Positions 25,687 to 35,390 of a stretch of 56,431 bases of DNA are shown here, piece by piece. Source of the DNA: Alphaproteobacteria bacterium (GTDB lineage Bacteria; Pseudomonadota; Alphaproteobacteria; Micropepsales; Micropepsaceae); the NCBI GenBank assembly GCA_018971835.1, contig JAGWZW010000015.1, forward strand, positions 1-56,431, in the 5' to 3' direction. Both the position numbers and the translations under genes were made by a program. The notes below the pieces were generated by a model that was not told where the DNA came from, did no database searches, and saw only the letters and a list, made by a program, of their open reading frames with translations. How positions within the stretch are numbered: the first letter of the stretch is position 1; every line of letters starts with the position of its first letter.

Positions 25687-28284
25687 TCAGTCGCGATAGG
25701 ACAGAAACACGCCGAACGTCCGAGGCCGTAGCGTCGTATCCGTGAACGCATAGGTCGCGTTGCCAGTGAGGAAACTGCTGTTCGCGAGCGCGAGATCTGG
25801 ATGCGCGTTGGTGAGGTTATTGACGAAGAACTCAAGCGAACCTTTGCCGTCCAGAAGGTCCATGCCGATGCGCGCGCCGAGAATCTGATAGCCTGGAACG
25901 GGAACGAGGTCTGGATTGTACTGCGGCAGCTTCGGATTCAGATTTCCAAAGCGGGGCACCTGGGTCGAACCGGTCAAATCGCCCCGGATAAAGAACGTCC
26001 GCTCGTCAACGAGCTGAAAAGTGTACTGTGCGGAAAGCGAATACACCCACGGCGCCGACGAACCTGGTACGGCGCCGCCCTTGTCCGCGATAATCGTGCC
26101 GTTGGGAGAATAGGAATTCGTCGAAAAGGCCGAATTGTTGTAGCCGAGTGCAGCAGTGATCGACAAACCGGGAACCGGCAAAAGCTGCAAGCCAAGGTCA
26201 AATCCGCTGGAAACCGCGCTTCCCAGATTGGCGACGAAATACTCGGCACACTGGTTCAGGAAAATCTGCGTCTGGATGTTGCGCCACTGAATGTAGTAGC
26301 CGCTGGCATCCAGGACGAGCTTGCCGTCGAACATCCGGTTCTTTGTACCCAACTCATAGCTCCATACCGAATCCGAGCCATAGGTGAGAGGCTGAATCGG
26401 ATTGCCGGAACTGTCCACATAGCCGAGGGTTTGCTCGTCTTGTCCACATGCCACGGGCAATTGCTGATTGGCGCCAGCCGGGCGGAAGCCCTTGGATGCG
26501 GTGGCATACACCATGTCGTTTTCGTCGATCTGATAGGTCAGCCCGATCTTGGGCGTCAACGCATGACCTTGGGACTTCAGCACGCCGTGGGTGTACGACG
26601 GTCCTGCCGCCGGATCGTAAGACGGGTTGAGCCCAAACGCCGGATTACCATAGGGCGGATTTATGTTGGTCTCCGGGCCGGAGTATTCGTCCGCATAGCT
26701 GAGTGTCGTTTCGGAGTAGCGCAGGCCCGCAGTGAGCTTCAGGCCAGCGAAAATCTCGTAATCAGCCTGCGCAAATCCGGCTATCTGTGTGTCTGTTGTA
26801 TTGAACTTGATGCCCCACATCGAGTAGTCGGGATCGGGCGACTGGCCAAACCAGTTCTGGAACGCCGTGCTGCCGGGGCCGAAAGGCGGGCCGTTGTTGA
26901 CGGCGCGCAAGAACGGCGGAATGAAGAACCAGCCAACGACCGGCTGCAGTGCGTTGAAGTTCGTCGGAATCCGCTGTGAGCCGCCTTGCCGATTGCGCGC
27001 GTAAAACACGCCGGCCACCCATTTCAGGCGGGCGCTATCGTCCGTCGACTGGATTCGGACCTCCTGCACGAAATTCTTCTGTGAGTTGCGGTAGATCGAC
27101 GAGCCCTTTTGGCCGGCCGTCGGATAAGGAAACGTGCTTGGATTTACGGCGTAGAACCAAAGATAATATTGCGTGAAATCGAACCACTGGCTGGAATTGC
27201 GGTCGAAATAGGAGGTGTTTGAGAACAGTTTTACGGGCCCCAGATCCCAGCTTGCCGCAAGCGCGGGCAGCAGAAACTCGTCGTCCGCGGAATCCTTGCT
27301 CGGCACCGAAAGCGGGTTCAGGTTCTGCGCGGGGTCGCCGGCCGGCATACTGTTGTCGAAGACCGGCCGGGCATAATGTCCGTTCGAAGACAGCGACGGC
27401 CAAAACGTATTGTGCCCATCATTGTCATGAACGCGTTGGTAGGTAAGCGATGGCGTGATTTCGATCGAATCCGTGAGCGCGATCTTCACCGCCACGCGGC
27501 CGCCGATTGTGTCTGAAAAGTTGGTGTTCTTGCGCGTAACCTTCACGTTCGTAAAGGTCAGGTCGGCGGGGCTGTGGCCATTGGGATCGAGCACCACCGG
27601 CGTGCCGCTGACGCCGTCAATCCAGCCACCGTCTCTGCGGTAGTAGATGCTTGCGCGAAAGCCCACACGGCCGTCGATGATCGGCGCACCGTATGCGGCG
27701 CCCGCCTCATAGCTCGGGCCGCCCCCCTCGGTGGACGAATATTCGCTACGGGCATATCCGCTGGAGGTGGTCAGGCTTGGCGTCGTCTGAATGAACCGGA
27801 TGGTGCCGCCTTCCGAGCTGGCGCCGAACAGCGTGCCCTGCGGGCCGCGCAGCACCTCCACACGCTCGAGGTCGAACAGCGCCGGAAATGCGTTGTTCGG
27901 GTTGTAACCGACATTGCGCACCTGGATGGGCGTATCATCGATGTAAATGCCCGTGGTTCCGGCGCCACCCGACGACGAGATGCCGCGGATCGAGATATTG
28001 TTGGTACCGTTGCTCCCCCGTGAGATGACCAGACCCGGCGTGTAGTTTGCCAGATCGTCAACGCTCTTCACCCCGCGCGCATCCAGTTGGTCCTGGCTGA
28101 ACACGGCAACGCTGATTGGAACTTTCGAGAGCTTCTGCGCGCTTCGGGTTGCCGTGACGACGACCTCCTCAATGCCCGAGTTTGCAGCCTTGGCGTCTTG
28201 TGCCTGAGCCCCTGCGGTCGCCAGCACTCCGGAAAAAATGGCACCAGCGATCAAGCCGGCAGTTCCACGTGCGACTTTGGTCAT
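25687..28284 (-). CDS. second TonB-dependent outer-membrane receptor
   Basis: Receptor of 865 residues from MTKVARGTAGLIAGAIF at 28284, giving a signal peptide ending in AGAQAQ. The TonB box-like IEEVVVTATRSAQKLSKVP is followed by the plug (VEVLRGPQGTLFGASSEGGTIRF) and a barrel. The C-terminus FGVFLSYRD lacks the usual terminal aromatic residue. It is about a third different in layout from the first receptor and carries the GASSEGGTIRF variant common in sphingomonad receptors of the same broad group. It lies 176 bp downstream of an AraC regulator on the same strand, with an exported amidohydrolase further upstream, so it may import a related substrate. Confidence 0.93.
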   Translation of the reverse strand: MTKVARGTAGLIAGAIFSGVLATAGAQAQDAKAANSGIEEVVVTATRSAQKLSKVPISVAVFSQDQLDARGVKSVDDLANYTPGLVISRGSNGTNNISIRGISSSGGAGTTGIYIDDTPIQVRNVGYNPNNAFPALFDLERVEVLRGPQGTLFGASSEGGTIRFIQTTPSLTTSSGYARSEYSSTEGGGPSYEAGAAYGAPIIDGRVGFRASIYYRRDGGWIDGVSGTPVVLDPNGHSPADLTFTNVKVTRKNTNFSDTIGGRVAVKIALTDSIEITPSLTYQRVHDNDGHNTFWPSLSSNGHYARPVFDNSMPAGDPAQNLNPLSVPSKDSADDEFLLPALAASWDLGPVKLFSNTSYFDRNSSQWFDFTQYYLWFYAVNPSTFPYPTAGQKGSSIYRNSQKNFVQEVRIQSTDDSARLKWVAGVFYARNRQGGSQRIPTNFNALQPVVGWFFIPPFLRAVNNGPPFGPGSTAFQNWFGQSPDPDYSMWGIKFNTTDTQIAGFAQADYEIFAGLKLTAGLRYSETTLSYADEYSGPETNINPPYGNPAFGLNPSYDPAAGPSYTHGVLKSQGHALTPKIGLTYQIDENDMVYATASKGFRPAGANQQLPVACGQDEQTLGYVDSSGNPIQPLTYGSDSVWSYELGTKNRMFDGKLVLDASGYYIQWRNIQTQIFLNQCAEYFVANLGSAVSSGFDLGLQLLPVPGLSITAALGYNNSAFSTNSYSPNGTIIADKGGAVPGSSAPWVYSLSAQYTFQLVDERTFFIRGDLTGSTQVPRFGNLNPKLPQYNPDLVPVPGYQILGARIGMDLLDGKGSLEFFVNNLTNAHPDLALANSSFLTGNATYAFTDTTLRPRTFGVFLSYRD

Positions 28285-28460
28285 AGTCGTAGCCCCGAAA
28301 TCATGGGCGAACGCGCCCGTCGCGGGCCATTCGACCCGTACCATCCCGACGCTATTCTTAAGGGAATTGAAGAGGCTAGCTACGCGGGTAGCGCCAGCCG
28401 ATAAGGCTCTCAGCGCCAGCACGCGGCGCTGCCACGCCAGGTGCCCGGTTGCCGTGAATT

Positions 28461-29438
28461 TCAGGAGCCGATGTAGTTCTTGACAGGCCTAACAGAGCGC
28501 ATCGCGCGCGGGGACACGCCAAACCGCTTGCGGAAATTGCGGTCGAAGGTGCTCAGTTCATTGAAACCCCAGCGAAAGGCGACCTCTGTGATGCGCCGCC
28601 GCCGAAAACTCGGGTCCGCCAGTTCCATGTGACACCGGTCCAGCCTTTCGTCTCGCAGCCAGGACCAGAATGTCTCGCCGGATGCCCGAAACGAGCGGTG
28701 CAATGTCCGCACGGAAATACCGGCCCTCTTGGCCACCGTTGCCGGCGTGAGTTCCGGATCGTCAAGGGAGGCAGCAGCGAGAGCTTTCAATTTGCACAGC
28801 ATTTCGCCTCGCAGCGAGTCCCGCTCAGGGGCGTCGCGAAGCGACGTTCCCAGCTGAATCATCGCCTCGGCCAGCACTGTTTGCAATGTCGCGCTGTCTC
28901 CGAGCGTCAGATCCTTGTTCCGGGCGGCCACGGTTTCCATCAGCGATCCAACACATGCGCCAATTCCCGACGACGTGGAAAACACGCGGTCCAGGGCTAT
29001 TTCCCGGCCTCTGGCAAGGACGCTTGCCAGCCGTAAAGGGATCAGAAAGCTGATCATCGAATTTTCGCCCTCTGGGGAACGAAATTCTGCGATTCGTTTG
29101 GGCCGGAAAAACGCCATGTCGCCAGGCCGCAGCTGCAACTCGGTCTCGTCGCTCGTGAGCGTCAGCGTGCCTTTTGTAATCAGGTACAACGTGTAACCGG
29201 GATGCGAAGGGGCTTGGCGAATTGAGTAGCGGTGGCAGGGCGAATTATCGTCATGCACCGCTCCGATCAGGTTGCCTACCTCGAAGCTCTCTGAGCGCGC
29301 ATGCAGGATGTCAGCTTCTTCGACTTCAGCACGAATGATGCTGTCGCTCTCTAGGGTGGAGCAGTAGGCGCTCAGCGCCTTGGAATATTCCAAGGCCCGC
29401 CCACGAGACGGCAATCCGTCGGTCGAAAACTTCAGCAT
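28461..29438 (-). CDS. AraC-family transcriptional regulator
   Basis: Regulator of 325 residues. The N-terminal half is a cupin-like sensor of the AraC_binding_2/FeaR sort (SHPGYTLYLITKGTLTLTSDE and ELQLRPGDMAFFRPKRIAEF). The C-terminal AraC domain has two helix-turn-helices: LTPATVAKRAGISVRTLHRSF and RRITEVAFRWGFNELSTFDRNFRKRFGVSP. It sits between the exported amidohydrolase and the TonB receptor, all in the same direction, and is a likely activator of the receptor gene. Confidence 0.92.
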   Translation of the reverse strand: MLKFSTDGLPSRGRALEYSKALSAYCSTLESDSIIRAEVEEADILHARSESFEVGNLIGAVHDDNSPCHRYSIRQAPSHPGYTLYLITKGTLTLTSDETELQLRPGDMAFFRPKRIAEFRSPEGENSMISFLIPLRLASVLARGREIALDRVFSTSSGIGACVGSLMETVAARNKDLTLGDSATLQTVLAEAMIQLGTSLRDAPERDSLRGEMLCKLKALAAASLDDPELTPATVAKRAGISVRTLHRSFRASGETFWSWLRDERLDRCHMELADPSFRRRRITEVAFRWGFNELSTFDRNFRKRFGVSPRAMRSVRPVKNYIGS

Positions 29439-29624
29439 GCCAGAATTGTCCCGCCGCCGTTTGCAAATATGTAACGCAAATTACACACATTCGCAACACC
29501 TGGCCCGCGATGACGCTCACAACCCAGCCGGGCGCCTGTCCTGCATGGTGATTGAGCCCGATCGCGCCGCTGCTCGAAATCGAGGAGGCTGTCGTCGGAT
29601 CGAGCTGCCCGCGACGTGCGTTCT

Positions 29625-31439
29625 TTACAGCGATGGATCTTGAAAGACCGTCGTCCCGCCGACCATCGTCAGAAGAACCTTCGTATCAGCGATTTTCTTG
29701 GGCGGGATTACGATAAGATTCTGGTTGATCACGATCAGGTCCGCGAGCTTGCCCACCTCGAGCGAACCGATGTCTTTCTCACAATGAAGCGCGTAAGCGC
29801 CGTTTATCGTGAATGCTCGGATCGCGGCCTTCACTGGCACGCCGGGCACCTTGCCAAGCGGACCGGCATATTTTCCGGTGTCGTCACCTTCACGCGTGAC
29901 GAGAACCTTCATGTCGAACCAATCGTTGATTGGATCGACCGGCCAGTCGCTGCCCAGAGCGAGCCGCGCCCCAGCCTCATAGAGCAAGCCCTCAGGCTCC
30001 ACCCGGTTGAACCGCTCCGGGCCAAGATAATTTTCGGCGGCATCGACGGTATCGAAGGCCCGCTTGGCCCATTGGAAGCCCATGTCTGGAATCACGTTGA
30101 GCGCTTTAAAGCGCGGAACGTCCGACGGGGCGACCATCTCGGCGTGCGCGATTTCCAATCGTACATCTTTGCCGTTCAGATGCTGGCGTACATAAGCATA
30201 GGCATCCAAGGTGTGACGCACCGCCCGGTCGCCGATCGCATGTACCTCGGGCTCGATTCCGGCATTTGCAAGTGCCAGCAACAGCCGCTGAAGCTGATAG
30301 AGCGGAATGTAAGGATCTGGGCCCCTGTTGGTGCCCGGCTGCCAGTTCGGCTTGGCGGCGGTTCCCTTGTTGACGAAATAGGGCTCAAGCAGGCTCGCAG
30401 TCAACGCAGGCCAATTGTATACGCCATCCTGGAATATCTCGCCGGAGTTGCGGACCCAAAGATTGGGACGCGGCCCGATCGGACCAGTATCAAACTCATG
30501 CTTGAGGTCAAGGATGCGCCTGACCGCGAGCCGCGGCTCGGCGACGGCGTCAGGCGCAACGTCCGGAGCCATATAGGCGCGGGCCGTCAACAGTCCTTCC
30601 TTGCGCAATGTTGCCCACGCCTCGATGTCCGGCTTCGAGGCGATCTGCGCCATGAAAGCGGTCTCACCCTGCCGCCGGAAGGCCGCAAGTGCCGCTTTGG
30701 CTGCCGCAAGTATGTCAGCGGCGGAGGGCGGCGGCACAGGTTTTCTGACCAGTTCTTCTGCCGTGTCTTCAAAGACGCCAGTCGGCTCGCCGGACCGGTC
30801 GCGGTCGATGCGCCCGGCGTGCGGATCGGGGGTGTCGCGTGTGATGTGGGCCAGCGCAAGAGCACGGGAGTTCGCAACGGTAGAATGCCCATCGCTCGAT
30901 CGAACAATGATCGGGCGACGTGTTTTCAGCGCGTCGAGATCCGCTTTGGTAACATCCGCGCCCTCAGGCCGCATCGCCTCCCGGAACCAGCCCCCCACCA
31001 TAAGATAGCCATCGGGCTCCTGCGCCTTGGTCTTGTCGAGGCAGGTCTGGATTTTGTGCTGGAACTGCGAGACCGTCAGCGGCGCATAGTTCAAACTGCA
31101 TTGAGTCAGTTGCATCCCGCCGGCGATCGGGTGGTTGTGCGCATCGATCAGCCCTGGCATGACCATCTTGCCATGCAAATCGATTACGTGGGTCTGCTTA
31201 CCAATGTACGGACCCACGCCAGCATTCGTGCCGACATAGATGATTCGACCGCTTCGAATCGCGATTGCCTGCCGAATGCTGTTGTCGCGATCGACCGTGT
31301 AGACAACGCCATGATCGAGCACAATGTCCGCCGGTGTGCGCCCGCCAGTCGGCGCGGCGGCAATGGAAGAAGATATGCCGAGGATCAGTGCCGCGGCAGC
31401 GAACACAATCGACCGGCCCGTGCACCGGAGACGCGTCAT
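29625..31439 (-). CDS. exported amidohydrolase (Amidohydro_3, YtcJ-like)
   Basis: Metal-dependent hydrolase of 604 residues from ATG 31439; the start places a signal-like segment RSIVFAAAALILGISSSIAAA at the N-terminus. Family marks are VMPGLIDAHNHPI (HxH metal motif), GWFREAMRPEG, SSDGHSTVANSRALA, VHAIGDRAV (metal His and Asp), LEIAHAEMVAP (His), LALGSDWPVDPIND (Asp), and the C-terminal beta-sandwich part SLEVGKLADLIVINQN. YtcJ-like enzymes hydrolyse amide or imide bonds, but most are uncharacterised. A longer upstream start is possible (Met codon at 31499). It is 187 bp upstream of the AraC gene, same strand. Confidence 0.9.
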   Translation of the reverse strand: MTRLRCTGRSIVFAAAALILGISSSIAAAPTGGRTPADIVLDHGVVYTVDRDNSIRQAIAIRSGRIIYVGTNAGVGPYIGKQTHVIDLHGKMVMPGLIDAHNHPIAGGMQLTQCSLNYAPLTVSQFQHKIQTCLDKTKAQEPDGYLMVGGWFREAMRPEGADVTKADLDALKTRRPIIVRSSDGHSTVANSRALALAHITRDTPDPHAGRIDRDRSGEPTGVFEDTAEELVRKPVPPPSAADILAAAKAALAAFRRQGETAFMAQIASKPDIEAWATLRKEGLLTARAYMAPDVAPDAVAEPRLAVRRILDLKHEFDTGPIGPRPNLWVRNSGEIFQDGVYNWPALTASLLEPYFVNKGTAAKPNWQPGTNRGPDPYIPLYQLQRLLLALANAGIEPEVHAIGDRAVRHTLDAYAYVRQHLNGKDVRLEIAHAEMVAPSDVPRFKALNVIPDMGFQWAKRAFDTVDAAENYLGPERFNRVEPEGLLYEAGARLALGSDWPVDPINDWFDMKVLVTREGDDTGKYAGPLGKVPGVPVKAAIRAFTINGAYALHCEKDIGSLEVGKLADLIVINQNLIVIPPKKIADTKVLLTMVGGTTVFQDPSL

Positions 31440-31847
31440 GCCGGCATTCGGGTTGCTACGGCCCGGCGCGGCGCAACATTCGATACCATAATGTCGCATC
31501 GGGCCATTGCGTTCCGGCACGGTAGGGGGGCAATCCCGGCGCGGCTTGCCCGGAACGAAATGTCCTGTACGCTCTTCTTGTCTGATCCTCATGATGCTCG
31601 ATCCTCAGACGGCAATGCGAGAGCGGCGTCTCGGCTTAACAGCGCTTTAGCCGCCAGGCAGCGTAGCGTGCGCGGACTGGCGGATCACGGCATTCCGGGA
31701 CACGGTGTTCCGGCGATCCGTGCCAATGCCCCGCAATTGCTGTGCGCTCAATGTCCATTAATTCAGGTCAGGACAAAAGCGGCTGCGCGCCGCTGGAACC
31801 GTCGGCCAAGACGGAACCGCCTGCCCATCCGGCCGCGGCGTCTGGTG
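31440..31847. other. intergenic stretch
   Basis: About 400 bp between the amidohydrolase start and the MFS remnant. No convincing gene on either strand, no clear terminator or repeat; it should contain the promoter for the amidohydrolase. Confidence 0.4.
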
Positions 31848-32492
31848 TCAGCGGTAATGTGTGTCCAGATCGTTATTCAGAGCGCGGCTTGAGAGGAAGT
31901 GTTGAAGGCTCGCCCATATCAGCGGCACCGCCATCGCAACGACGCTGTAGCGGCCCCCCTTTGCCGAGGCATTCGCGCAGGCGTGAACCAGCAATGTGCC
32001 CGCGCCGGGCGGCGCCACGCTGCCCGGACAGTGCACGGCAAATATTCCGCCGCCAAATGCGAGGTTCGCGAAGCGGTCGCTGAGGATACCGATCGGCGTC
32101 GGGCCCGGCCCCATCCCGATGAGGCTGACGACAAGCGACATGATGAATCCGGACGAGGCGCGCATGTTCGCACCGACCATGTTCTGCGCCGTCGCCAAAG
32201 TCGGCGTCCAATAGATGAACAGCGCAATATGGGCGAAGAAGAGCACAACAATCGCAGCAGCGAGGGCTTGCTGCTCTATCGCAAGCATGAGCAACAGCCC
32301 CGCTAGGACGAGCCCGATCGAGGGCCCCCAGACTAACGAGCGTCGTTCGCGCTTCCCAAGCGCGTCCAGCCCCAGCCCGCCCGGGATCATTCCGGTCGCC
32401 ATTGAGATCCCGCTCATCAGCCCCAGATAGAGGCCAGTACCGTCGATCGGAATCGACGAGCCACCTCCTATGTCAAAGGGGCTTGCCAGCAA
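31848..32492 (-). pseudogene. N-terminally truncated MFS transporter remnant
   Basis: The 214 residues match only the C-terminal half of a major facilitator: GLYLGLMSGISMATGMIPGG (TM7), KRERRSLVWGPSIGLVLAGL (TM8), then FFAHIALFIYWTPTLATAQN and MRASSGFIMSLVVSLIGMGP with the GPGPTPIGILSDR motif. The frame begins at a TTG directly after an in-frame TGA, and no N-terminal six segments are found upstream on the strand. The form is like sugar-acid or spinster-like MFS proteins of alphaproteobacteria. It is most likely a decayed copy, possibly replaced by the intact MFS gene that diverges from it. Confidence 0.7.
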
Positions 32493-32702
32493 TCATGAGA
32501 GTGCACGGATTCAGACGGATGGGTCCATTGATTTTGAGTTCTGCGACAAGACGGCTGCGCCGTGCGGCACGCTCTTGAAAGAGCCATGCCGTCACGATCC
32601 GCTATGATATCTAGCCGGTCCCTGGTTTCGAAGACGCCGAGTTAGGTGTTTAGTCCCGGCATTTGATGGTGCAGTCTTATTCACGGCGTGGAAGGAGGCA
32701 CT

Positions 32703-32735
32703 ATGGGACAAATTCTTCACGGGAGAAGAAAGTGA
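32703..32735 (+). CDS. 10-residue leader peptide candidate upstream of MFS gene
   Basis: ATG GGA CAA ATT CTT CAC GGG AGA AGA AAG TGA encodes MGQILHGRRK. It is preceded by a very strong ribosome site AAGGAGG (32692-32698), 4 bases from the ATG. Its stop overlaps the GTG start candidate of the MFS gene (GTGA at 32732-32735), the hallmark of translational coupling. The leader contains three consecutive Arg/Lys codons near its end. It may simply recruit ribosomes for the MFS gene, or regulate it. Confidence 0.45.
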   Translation: MGQILHGRRK

Positions 32736-33946
32736 GACGGAACAAACACATTTTGAGTACCGGCGTGGATCATGGCAGGGCATCGACTCTGTCCGCGACT
32801 TTCGCAGGGATTGTCATCTCGGCGGTGTCGATCATTGCCGTCGGTGTTCTTCCCATGCTGGTCGGACTTTACGTCCGGCGGTTCGGGATTGATCTCAGCC
32901 GGGCGGGATGGCTGCTGACCGTTCAATTTACGGGAACGGGGGTGGGCACGCTGGCGGCCTATTGGCTGATCGGGCGCCATGATTGGCGCACAATAACAGC
33001 CGTCTCGGCCCTTGTCGCAACGGCTGCGGCCGTCGCTGCGCCCTATGTGCCGGGATATTGGGTGTTGCTTCTCTGCATTGCGGTTGCCGGTTGCGGTTCG
33101 GGCATCACCTATTGTGTCGCCATTGCAGTACTTGGTCAGAGCTCTCAGCCCGAACGGGTCTTTGCCGGCTCCATCACTGCACAGGGGGCCAGTTTTGCGC
33201 TTTACGCGATGGTGCTGCCGCGCCTGGCGGCACATGGCGGCACGGGTGTGGCGTTGGCGACGGTCGGCGTCTGGTATGCACTGATTGTGATATTGTCGCC
33301 GCTGCTTCCAAGACGCGGACACGGCAGCGACCCTGATGAAACGACGGCACCTGCGGTTTCGGCGTTCCGCTTTTCTTCCGGATTGGCAGCGCTGCTGGGC
33401 TTGCTCTTCTTTTCGACAGCGATCTTTGCGTTCTGGGGCTATGCCGAGCAGATTGGTAGCCGCGCGGGCTTGAACGCGACAGCCATTGGAAACGGCGTTG
33501 CCGTGGGATTTCTGGTCGGCATTCTGGCTGGTGCAGTGCCGGGAATTGCGGGGGCCCGCCTTGGGCGGGTGCGCATGATCCTGCTGGCGGCGGGCTTTGT
33601 GTTGGTTGGTCTCGCCTTCTTGGTAGGCCCGCGCACACCGGCGCACTTTCTGGCGGGCAGTGTGTCTTTCAATTTGGGCTGGGCCATGGGGGTGGCCTAC
33701 TTCATGGCGCTGATCGCCCATCGGGACGACAGTGGGCGCTTCGTGCGCCTCATTCCGTCGGTCCAGGTGGCCTCTGGCATGATCGGCCCGTTCATCGTCG
33801 CATCGGTGATCGGACGCAACATTCTCATCGTCAATATCATTTCTGCGGCATTCTGTGTGGCTGCCATGATCTTCGCGTTGCTGAGCTGGATGCGCGCATC
33901 CGACTCGGCACGAAGGTCTGGAGTGTTGATTGCCGCTGAGAAGTGA
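32732..33946 (+). CDS. MFS transporter, substrate unknown
   Basis: Major facilitator of about 404 residues from the GTG at 32732 (MRRNKHILS); a frame open further upstream to 32663 adds residues unlike an MFS N-terminus. Twelve hydrophobic segments are seen. They include SATFAGIVISAVSIIAVGVLP (TM1), RFGIDLSRAGWLLTVQFTGT (loop 1-2 into TM2), and a mid loop RRGHGSDPDETTAP between TM6 and TM7. There is no GxxxDRxGRR motif A; the loop 2-3 has IGRHDWR. It is divergent from the truncated MFS gene. The strong site AAGGAGG belongs to the short leader frame, so expression may depend on coupling. Probably moves an organic acid, unproven. Confidence 0.85.
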   Translation: MRRNKHILSTGVDHGRASTLSATFAGIVISAVSIIAVGVLPMLVGLYVRRFGIDLSRAGWLLTVQFTGTGVGTLAAYWLIGRHDWRTITAVSALVATAAAVAAPYVPGYWVLLLCIAVAGCGSGITYCVAIAVLGQSSQPERVFAGSITAQGASFALYAMVLPRLAAHGGTGVALATVGVWYALIVILSPLLPRRGHGSDPDETTAPAVSAFRFSSGLAALLGLLFFSTAIFAFWGYAEQIGSRAGLNATAIGNGVAVGFLVGILAGAVPGIAGARLGRVRMILLAAGFVLVGLAFLVGPRTPAHFLAGSVSFNLGWAMGVAYFMALIAHRDDSGRFVRLIPSVQVASGMIGPFIVASVIGRNILIVNIISAAFCVAAMIFALLSWMRASDSARRSGVLIAAEK

Positions 33947-34709
33947 CCCGGGAGTGTCCCTTCTTGGGGCCCTGCAACGTGCTTGGCGGGAGATGGAAAT
34001 CATCAATGGCCGAAATCCCGATACATCGATTGAAGAGCATTTGAGGGAAACGGGCGCTTGGACTTCCGCTGGCGGTGCCCGGCGTGTGACATCGGGTGTG
34101 AGGCATGCGCGAGCTAAGCGGGCAACCGCACATTCTCAATCGCCGCAAACATAAGTATTAGCCCTTTACAGGTTTTAGGCGTCCAGCGATCTATGGCCGC
34201 CGTCTCAGCGTGATTGCGCCAACACCAATCGCCATATATTGAGGGCGCCCATCGGTTGTCTTCCGGCTTCACCAAGATAGAGCCGTTCAAAGAGAGCAGC
34301 ATAGACGCCAGAAATCCCCTCGCTGGGGCTTCTATTTCGGCGGCAGCGCGAAAGGCACGCGTCAAGCCCGCGACGCGGGGTGGGCTGCCGCCAAGGCCTT
34401 TTTGGCCAGGATCGCGGCGGAAGAGCGCTGATTGCCGGGCGTCTGACGTGGCTGGTCGATTTTTTGATACCCCACAGCAATCGCCTCCCGATCGGGCGTT
34501 GCAGAACCCGTGGGATCCCGCGACCTGCCAAGGCCGTTCAGAACAGATCCGGGGCCAGGCTGCGGCCCGGGCGCCTTAAACCGGATATCGGCACACAGAT
34601 CGTCGAGGAATCCAAGACGAAAAAGCCGTACTGTTTCGCGATGCGATCTACACAAACTTGTGGCCATGGTGAAATGCACGAACTCGGAACCGCTCCCTGG
34701 CTTAACAGA
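33947..34709. other. 763-bp gap with no supported gene
   Basis: Short frames on both strands lack start signals and family features. One minus-strand reading ending at 34205 finishes with LFERLYLGEAGRQPMGALNI, which looks protein-like but has no start or upstream part. A plus-strand reading from 33957 has ALQRAWREMEIINGRNPDTS. Either could be a remnant of a lost gene; neither is claimed. Confidence 0.4.
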
Positions 34710-35345
34710 TCAAGCGCCATGCGCGTGCAGGCGCAGGAACAACTCCGTAGCCTTCTGCGCCCGGCGCTCGATGTCCGCTGCCGCCGGAGGCTCGGCAACA
34801 CGCAACAAAAGCTGCAGCTGAATGCCGCCCAGCGCCAGGCTGGTAAACTGTACCGCCAGGTCTTCGGGTGTGACGTCATCGACGAGCAGGCCGCGCGTCT
34901 GGGCGTTGCGCAGGAACTGGGCGAAGGCCCGCCAACTGGCGTCGTGGCCCTCCGAGTTCAGCGTGGCCGCCAGTTCCGGTGCGCGCGTCGATTCGGCGAT
35001 CGCCAGCCGGTAGAGCGCCAGCACCGGCTCGTCCGTGAGCAGGCTCAGCAGCGCGGTGGCAAGAGCCGTCAAGGCGCGTTCAAGCTCCTGGCGGTTGACG
35101 ATGTCCGGAAATTCGAGCGGAACGGGCAGGCGGGCGGTGCGTTCCTTGATCCCGGCCACCAGCAGCGCCCGCTTGCTGCCGAACAGCGCATACAGCTCTC
35201 GCTTGGAAATCTTCGCCCGCGTTGCGATGTCGAGCGTGCTGGCGCCCGAATAGCCGTGTTCGAAAAAGGCGGCGAATGCGGCGTCCAGAATGCGCTCGCG
35301 CATGGGCTCGCCGGCGGCCGGCTTGGCGGGACTGCTCTTCTTCAA
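34710..35345 (-). CDS. TetR-family regulator controlling the ABC operon
   Basis: Regulator of about 211 residues from TTG 35345 (LKKSSPAKPAAGEPMRERIL), preceded by GAGG; the frame continues upstream through the operator region and cannot be the real N-terminus there. TetR helix-turn-helix: MRERILDAAFAAFFEHGYSGASTLDIATRAKISKRELYALFGSKRALLVAGI. The C-terminal domain is of the common TetR_C type. It diverges from the ABC gene at 35507. Two palindromes at 35362 and 35391 lie just upstream of its start, which strongly suggests autoregulation and control of the operon. Confidence 0.9.
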   Translation of the reverse strand: MKKSSPAKPAAGEPMRERILDAAFAAFFEHGYSGASTLDIATRAKISKRELYALFGSKRALLVAGIKERTARLPVPLEFPDIVNRQELERALTALATALLSLLTDEPVLALYRLAIAESTRAPELAATLNSEGHDASWRAFAQFLRNAQTRGLLVDDVTPEDLAVQFTSLALGGIQLQLLLRVAEPPAAADIERRAQKATELFLRLHAHGA

Positions 35346-35361
35346 CGCGCCCTCTTGACTT

Positions 35362-35377
35362 GGTACTGGCAAGTACC
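35362..35377. promoter_or_regulatory. TetR operator candidate 1
   Basis: GGTACT-GGCA-AGTACC is a perfect inverted repeat (6-bp arms, 4-bp spacer), 17 bp upstream of the TetR start. Its centre is 31 bp from that of the second palindrome, about three helical turns. Confidence 0.65.
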
Positions 35378-35390
35378 GTACATCGACGGT

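Noticed and set aside
29616..31892. Plus-strand open frame of over 750 codons across the exported amidohydrolase
   Set aside because: Antisense shadow of the amidohydrolase; it has no recognisable domain and the minus-strand gene has all family motifs.
34205..34531. Minus-strand hypothetical gene in the 33947-34709 gap
   Set aside because: The end looks protein-like, but there is no start signal and the first half is low-complexity.
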